9,017 nt of DNA from Acidimicrobiaceae bacterium (lineage in GTDB: Bacteria > Actinomycetota > Acidimicrobiia > Acidimicrobiales > Ilumatobacteraceae). Location: contig CANLHV010000042.1 in the NCBI GenBank assembly GCA_947490975.1, positions 1 through 9,017 of the forward strand. Reading direction: 5' to 3'. This document shows, piece by piece, positions 5,780 to 9,017 of the stretch. The position numbers were made by a program, and so were the translations under genes. How positions within the stretch are numbered: position 1 is the stretch's first letter; each line of letters opens with the position of its first letter. The notes under the pieces were generated by a model. It made no database searches. It was not told the origin of the DNA and was given only the letters and a program-made list of their open reading frames with translations.

Positions 5780-7629
5780 TGACAAACCAAATTAATTTTC
5801 GCACTCGAATGGCTCTATTCGCAGAGCGAATTGGTCAAACAAAAAGTTTCGTATCTGTCACTGGTGTTATTCAATTCGTTTTAGATGTGCTCGCTTGGTC
5901 GGCCGCAGCCGCGCTCGCCCTAATTTTGCGCGCTTATTTGCAAGATGAGCGAAACATCAGCGAGGCAGTGCAAAACATTCTCTATCGTGTTTTGCCAATC
6001 GTGGCAGTCGTGCAAGCAGTCACGGGTTACATCGTCGGCATCTACCGTCGCAGGTGGCGTTACGGCAGCTTTGACGAAGTAAAAGGTTTGATTCTTTCTG
6101 CATTCATCACCACATCACTTTTATTGACTATTCGTTTCACCGACCGATCGGTGGACGCTTTTCCACGTAGTGCGATAATTGCTGGTGGCATTCTTGGCCT
6201 TTTCTTCACGGGTTCGAGCCGATACACATGGCGACTAATTCGCGAGCAGCTTCGTCGACCGTCAGAACAAACTGCAAAGAAAATTTTGATTTACGGCGCG
6301 GGCGAAGGCGGCATTCAAATTGTCAACACGATGTTGCGCAACCCAAACTCAATTTATTTGCCAGTTGGCTTCTTAGATGACAACACTTCAACTCATCGCC
6401 TCAGAATTTCGGGAGTTCCCGTATTGGGCGGTCGTGACTCGATTCAAAAGGCCGCACTTCGCACTGGGGCAACAACTTTGCTCATTGCTATTCCTTCTGC
6501 CGAATCAAACATCGTCAGCGAAATCGCCCAAACTGCACGTGACGCCAAACTCGATGTAAAGATTCTTCCTGCGGTACAAACCTTAAATGAGCGGCCAGTA
6601 GATGCCAGCGACATTCGTGACCTGACCGACGAAGATCTTCTCGGACGCCGTCGAGTCACGATCAATCTCGACGAAATTTCGGAATACTTGGTAAATCGTC
6701 GCGTATTAGTAACGGGTGCTGGCGGCAGCATCGGCAGTGAGCTTTGTCGCCAACTGGTGCGATTTAATCCGGCTGAAATTATCATGCTTGATCGAGACGA
6801 GAGTGCGCTCCATGAAGTTCAACTGTCTATTTACGGTCGCGCACTACTTGACACACCCCAAACTGTTTTGGCTGACTTGCGTGATGCGAGTGCAATTAAC
6901 GCAGTGTTTGAGTCAAGAAAACCTCAAGTTGTATTTCACGCCGCGGCATTAAAGCATTTGCCACTTCTTGAGCGATACCCACATGAGGCATATCAAACTA
7001 ATGTTCTCGGTACTTTAACCCTGCTTAAGGCGTCTCAACGATCAGGTGTCGAAGTATTCGTCAACATTTCTACTGACAAGGCAGCGAACCCAATCAGCGT
7101 GCTCGGATACTCAAAACGAATCGCTGAGCGTCTTACTGCCGAGTTCGCTTTTAACTCAGGTCCGGGCAAATACATTTCGGTGCGATTCGGAAACGTCCTT
7201 GGTTCGCGCGGAAGTGTTCTGATGTCGTTTAGAGATCAGATCGCCAAGGGTGGACCAGTGACCGTGACCCATCGAGGTGTCACGCGATATTTCATGACTA
7301 TTTCTGAGGCTGTTCAACTTGTTATTCAAGCTGGTGCAATCGGTTCGACCGGAGAAGTTTTGGTGCTCGATATGGGCAAGCCGGTAAACATCTATGAAGT
7401 TGCCGAACAACTAGTTCGCAACAGTGGCAAACCAATCAAGATCGAAGTCGTTGGTCTGCGTGTCGGCGAAAAAGTTCACGAAGAGTTATTTGGCGAAAGC
7501 GAAATTGATGAACGCCCACGGCATCCACTTATCTCCCATGTCGCGGTTAAGCCAATTGACCAGTCAAGCCTTAACTCCGAGCCCACCGACTCGCGTGAAC
7601 TTATGATCAAACTCCTTCAAGAACAATAA
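5779..7629 (+). CDS. membrane-bound UDP-sugar 4,6-dehydratase, CapD/WbpM/PglF type
   Basis: 616 residues from the ATG that shares its A with the preceding TAA, so translation is probably coupled; no Shine-Dalgarno sequence is seen. The N-terminus has about four membrane segments within residues 20-150 (for example FVLDVLAWSAAAALALILRA and SAIIAGGILGLFFTG). A CoA-binding-type Rossmann unit begins at 167 (KKILIYGAGEGG). The extended SDR catalytic domain begins with VLVTGAGGSIGSEL (TGAGGSIG at 312-319) and carries DRDESALHEVQ and HAAALKHLPLLE. The active-site stretch is STDKAANP (431-438) followed by VLGYSKR with Lys446. The position usually held by Tyr (YxxxK), or Met in WbpM-like enzymes, is Leu442. 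The expected reaction is NAD(P)-dependent 4,6-dehydration of a UDP-HexNAc, probably UDP-GlcNAc, to a 4-keto-6-deoxy sugar for surface glycans. The length is normal for the large membrane-bound family. Downstream sugar-modifying enzymes are not in the window. Confidence 0.9.
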   Translation: MTNQINFRTRMALFAERIGQTKSFVSVTGVIQFVLDVLAWSAAAALALILRAYLQDERNISEAVQNILYRVLPIVAVVQAVTGYIVGIYRRRWRYGSFDEVKGLILSAFITTSLLLTIRFTDRSVDAFPRSAIIAGGILGLFFTGSSRYTWRLIREQLRRPSEQTAKKILIYGAGEGGIQIVNTMLRNPNSIYLPVGFLDDNTSTHRLRISGVPVLGGRDSIQKAALRTGATTLLIAIPSAESNIVSEIAQTARDAKLDVKILPAVQTLNERPVDASDIRDLTDEDLLGRRRVTINLDEISEYLVNRRVLVTGAGGSIGSELCRQLVRFNPAEIIMLDRDESALHEVQLSIYGRALLDTPQTVLADLRDASAINAVFESRKPQVVFHAAALKHLPLLERYPHEAYQTNVLGTLTLLKASQRSGVEVFVNISTDKAANPISVLGYSKRIAERLTAEFAFNSGPGKYISVRFGNVLGSRGSVLMSFRDQIAKGGPVTVTHRGVTRYFMTISEAVQLVIQAGAIGSTGEVLVLDMGKPVNIYEVAEQLVRNSGKPIKIEVVGLRVGEKVHEELFGESEIDERPRHPLISHVAVKPIDQSSLNSEPTDSRELMIKLLQEQ

Positions 7630-7631
7630 AT

Positions 7632-8939
7632 TTAAAATTTCGCAATTCTGTCATCGCGGCTGCCAGACATTGCGGCGACAAGCAGCAGCCACATGAAGTG
7701 GTTGCCGACAACAAAGCTCTCCTGGGTCGCTGCTGCTAAAACAAACCAGGTTGCTGCGAAAGTCCATTGTCCGGCAATTTGTGTTTGCGCGCGCTCAAGC
7801 TGACGAGCACCGCTCCATAAAATGGCCAAAATAAACAGACCGGCGCCAACTATTCCGCCGCCTAGCAAAACATCCATAATCGCACTGTGAGACCAGGTGG
7901 TGCTTGAAATTGCCCACCAAAACTCGCGTTCATGAAAAAAGTTTGGGGTGTTCCACGCAGAGAACCATCCCCAACCAAAAATTGGCTTGTCAAGAAAACC
8001 GTCCCAACTAAAACGCCACAACAACGTTCGACCACTGAAGTCAAGTTTGTTATCAAATAGACCAAGCAAAGGTTTCTGAAATCTGAAACCGATCCAAGTG
8101 AGCAAAATAATCGCTAAAAGAAATAGCGGATAGATCGTCTGCAACATTTGCCGAGCCGAGATAGACGTCTTTCTTTGAATCTGCCTGACGATTGTCCAGA
8201 ACCCCCAGACAAAAATGAAGACGCCGATGGCCCCAAGCGATGTTGAAGACTTAGTTCTTATCAAAAGCCCGATATTGAGCAGCATCACATCAGCCAAAAC
8301 AATTGTTAAAGGCCCCCAAAATCTTGGACGTCGCACTATCAAGATCCATGCGAGGGCGCCAGCAGCAAGAAACCCGAGCGCTGCGGGTGGCGCGAACGAA
8401 TTGCGATTGAAATAAATACCGACCCAATAGTTTTCGTCGAAGTTGACTGCACCCGACCAGTCGTTGCGCACGGCATACCAAGAAAGTATTAAGCCTGGTT
8501 GCATCGCAACTAAAAACAAAGTGAGCTGTTGTAGCAGAGTAAAACTACGGGCGATATAAAGCCCAGCAAGACAAGTAACAAAAAGTGACACTGAAGCAAC
8601 GAGTGCATAGCTACTTGCTGTGGCCCAAGCCGTAGAAAGCAACATCCAACCGCAAAAACAGAGAAGTAAACCCACCGGCCCCCGCAACATATTTTGCGGA
8701 ATACCTCGACGGGCCAATAACACAATTGCCGGCAACTGAAAAATCAAATAAGTCGAATACTTCGTTACCTCAAGAACGGATGAACCAGACTGTCCACTAC
8801 CTTCCCAAAGTTTTAGCACTGGACCTTGAGTCAAGAGTGCTAACAGAACTACTACATAAAAGTATTCGATCCAATTCAAAACACTAGGCAGGTAATGACG
8901 AGGCAAATGCACTGAGACATAATCTATCTGAGTGGTCAT
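7632..8939 (-). CDS. O-antigen ligase family (Wzy/WaaL-like) polytopic membrane protein
   Basis: 435 residues from ATG8939, very hydrophobic, with roughly ten to twelve membrane segments. Family features sit in the C-terminal half: FSGRTLLWRFSWDGFLDKPI (301-320), then FGWGWFSAW and the large external loop. The loop ends with SHSAIMDVLLGGGIVG, whose His351 is the conserved His of the Wzy_C family. Arg304 is in the usual SGR position. Such proteins polymerise or ligate undecaprenyl-linked glycans outside the membrane. In an actinobacterium without LPS, a polysaccharide polymerase partnered with the co-polymerase or a wall-glycan ligase is more likely than an O-antigen ligase. The start is uncertain. 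An in-frame GTG at 8912 has a TAGATT box eight bases upstream (8926-8921), and a TTG at 8966 extends the frame. It converges on the dehydratase with two bases between stops and no terminator. Confidence 0.82.
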   Translation of the reverse strand: MTTQIDYVSVHLPRHYLPSVLNWIEYFYVVVLLALLTQGPVLKLWEGSGQSGSSVLEVTKYSTYLIFQLPAIVLLARRGIPQNMLRGPVGLLLCFCGWMLLSTAWATASSYALVASVSLFVTCLAGLYIARSFTLLQQLTLFLVAMQPGLILSWYAVRNDWSGAVNFDENYWVGIYFNRNSFAPPAALGFLAAGALAWILIVRRPRFWGPLTIVLADVMLLNIGLLIRTKSSTSLGAIGVFIFVWGFWTIVRQIQRKTSISARQMLQTIYPLFLLAIILLTWIGFRFQKPLLGLFDNKLDFSGRTLLWRFSWDGFLDKPIFGWGWFSAWNTPNFFHEREFWWAISSTTWSHSAIMDVLLGGGIVGAGLFILAILWSGARQLERAQTQIAGQWTFAATWFVLAAATQESFVVGNHFMWLLLVAAMSGSRDDRIAKF

Positions 8940-8982
8940 CTGAGCAAGATGACAGACCGCGATCAACGAGATGCGGGTTGAG

Positions 8983-8988
8983 TAGAAT
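8983..8988 (+). promoter_or_regulatory. -10 box of a gene entering at the right edge
   Basis: TAGAAT, a good TANNNT match, lies six bases before GTG8995. This is the same geometry as at 1933-1938. It lies in the 55-bp spacer divergent from the O-antigen ligase-like gene. Confidence 0.4.
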
Positions 8989-8994
8989 GGTCTT

Positions 8995-9017
8995 GTGACC
9001 TTTACGAATCAGGATTA
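8995..9017 (+). CDS. start of a truncated gene, product unknown
   Basis: GTG8995 opens a frame reading MTFTNQD before the window ends. The only support is the TAGAAT box six bases upstream, its divergent position from the preceding gene, and the lack of any other use for this DNA. Seven residues are too few to name a product. Since the locus makes surface glycan, a glycosyltransferase or another sugar enzyme would be unsurprising, but nothing here shows it. Confidence 0.4.

Noticed and set aside
8940..8994. AGACC/GGTCT inverted repeat in the right divergent spacer
   Set aside because: Arms of only five bases about 30 bp apart are expected by chance in a sequence of this length.
1..9017. CRISPR array, insertion sequence, prophage or tRNA-linked integration site
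   Set aside because: There is no repeated unit, transposase or integrase frame, and no partial duplicate of a tRNA 3' end was seen on either strand.

Overview
The window looks like a gene-dense piece of an actinobacterial chromosome of moderate GC (roughly 45-50 % by eye). The lineage clues are a DUF2510-type protein, a NamH-like Rieske/metallo-beta-lactamase protein otherwise best known from mycobacteria, CCA-encoding tRNA genes, and starts that have a TANNNT -10 box a few bases upstream and no Shine-Dalgarno sequence (leaderless style). A streamlined aquatic actinobacterium, perhaps an Acidimicrobiia member, would fit; that is inference, and phylogeny from these genes would be needed to settle it.

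Layout. Positions 1-1911 read leftward: pheA (prephenate dehydratase), tRNA-Ser(UGA), tRNA-Ser(GCU), a small secreted LysM plus lytic-transglycosylase-like protein whose start abuts the tRNA 3' end, then tRNA-Arg(ACG). A 33-bp divergent spacer at 1912-1944 separates these from a rightward pair: a small DUF4177-like/DUF2510 protein and a 520-residue MBL-fold plus Rieske protein, most likely a UDP-MurNAc hydroxylase (NamH type). A leftward 2-oxoglutarate/Fe(II) dioxygenase faces NamH tail to tail. It is divergent from a rightward two-gene unit: a Wzz/BY-kinase-like polysaccharide co-polymerase with a degenerate cytoplasmic domain, and a membrane-bound CapD/WbpM-type UDP-sugar 4,6-dehydratase coupled to it by a TAATG overlap. 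A leftward Wzy/WaaL-type (O-antigen ligase family) membrane protein converges on the dehydratase with two bases between the stops. A final rightward gene begins at about 8995 and runs off the window.

How it fits together. The right half is a cell-surface polysaccharide locus: sugar nucleotide dehydratase, chain-length co-polymerase, and polymerase or ligase. The left half contains peptidoglycan-related functions (LysM/SLT hydrolase, muramic acid hydroxylase) next to Phe biosynthesis and tRNA genes. I see no IS element, CRISPR array, phage gene, attachment site or intrinsic terminator. Every base stretch longer than about 80 bp is accounted for by a gene. I did not find a clearly new multi-gene system. 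The most noteworthy points are the NamH-like gene, the pseudo-kinase-like co-polymerase, the tRNA-abutting secreted hydrolase, and the leaderless promoter grammar.
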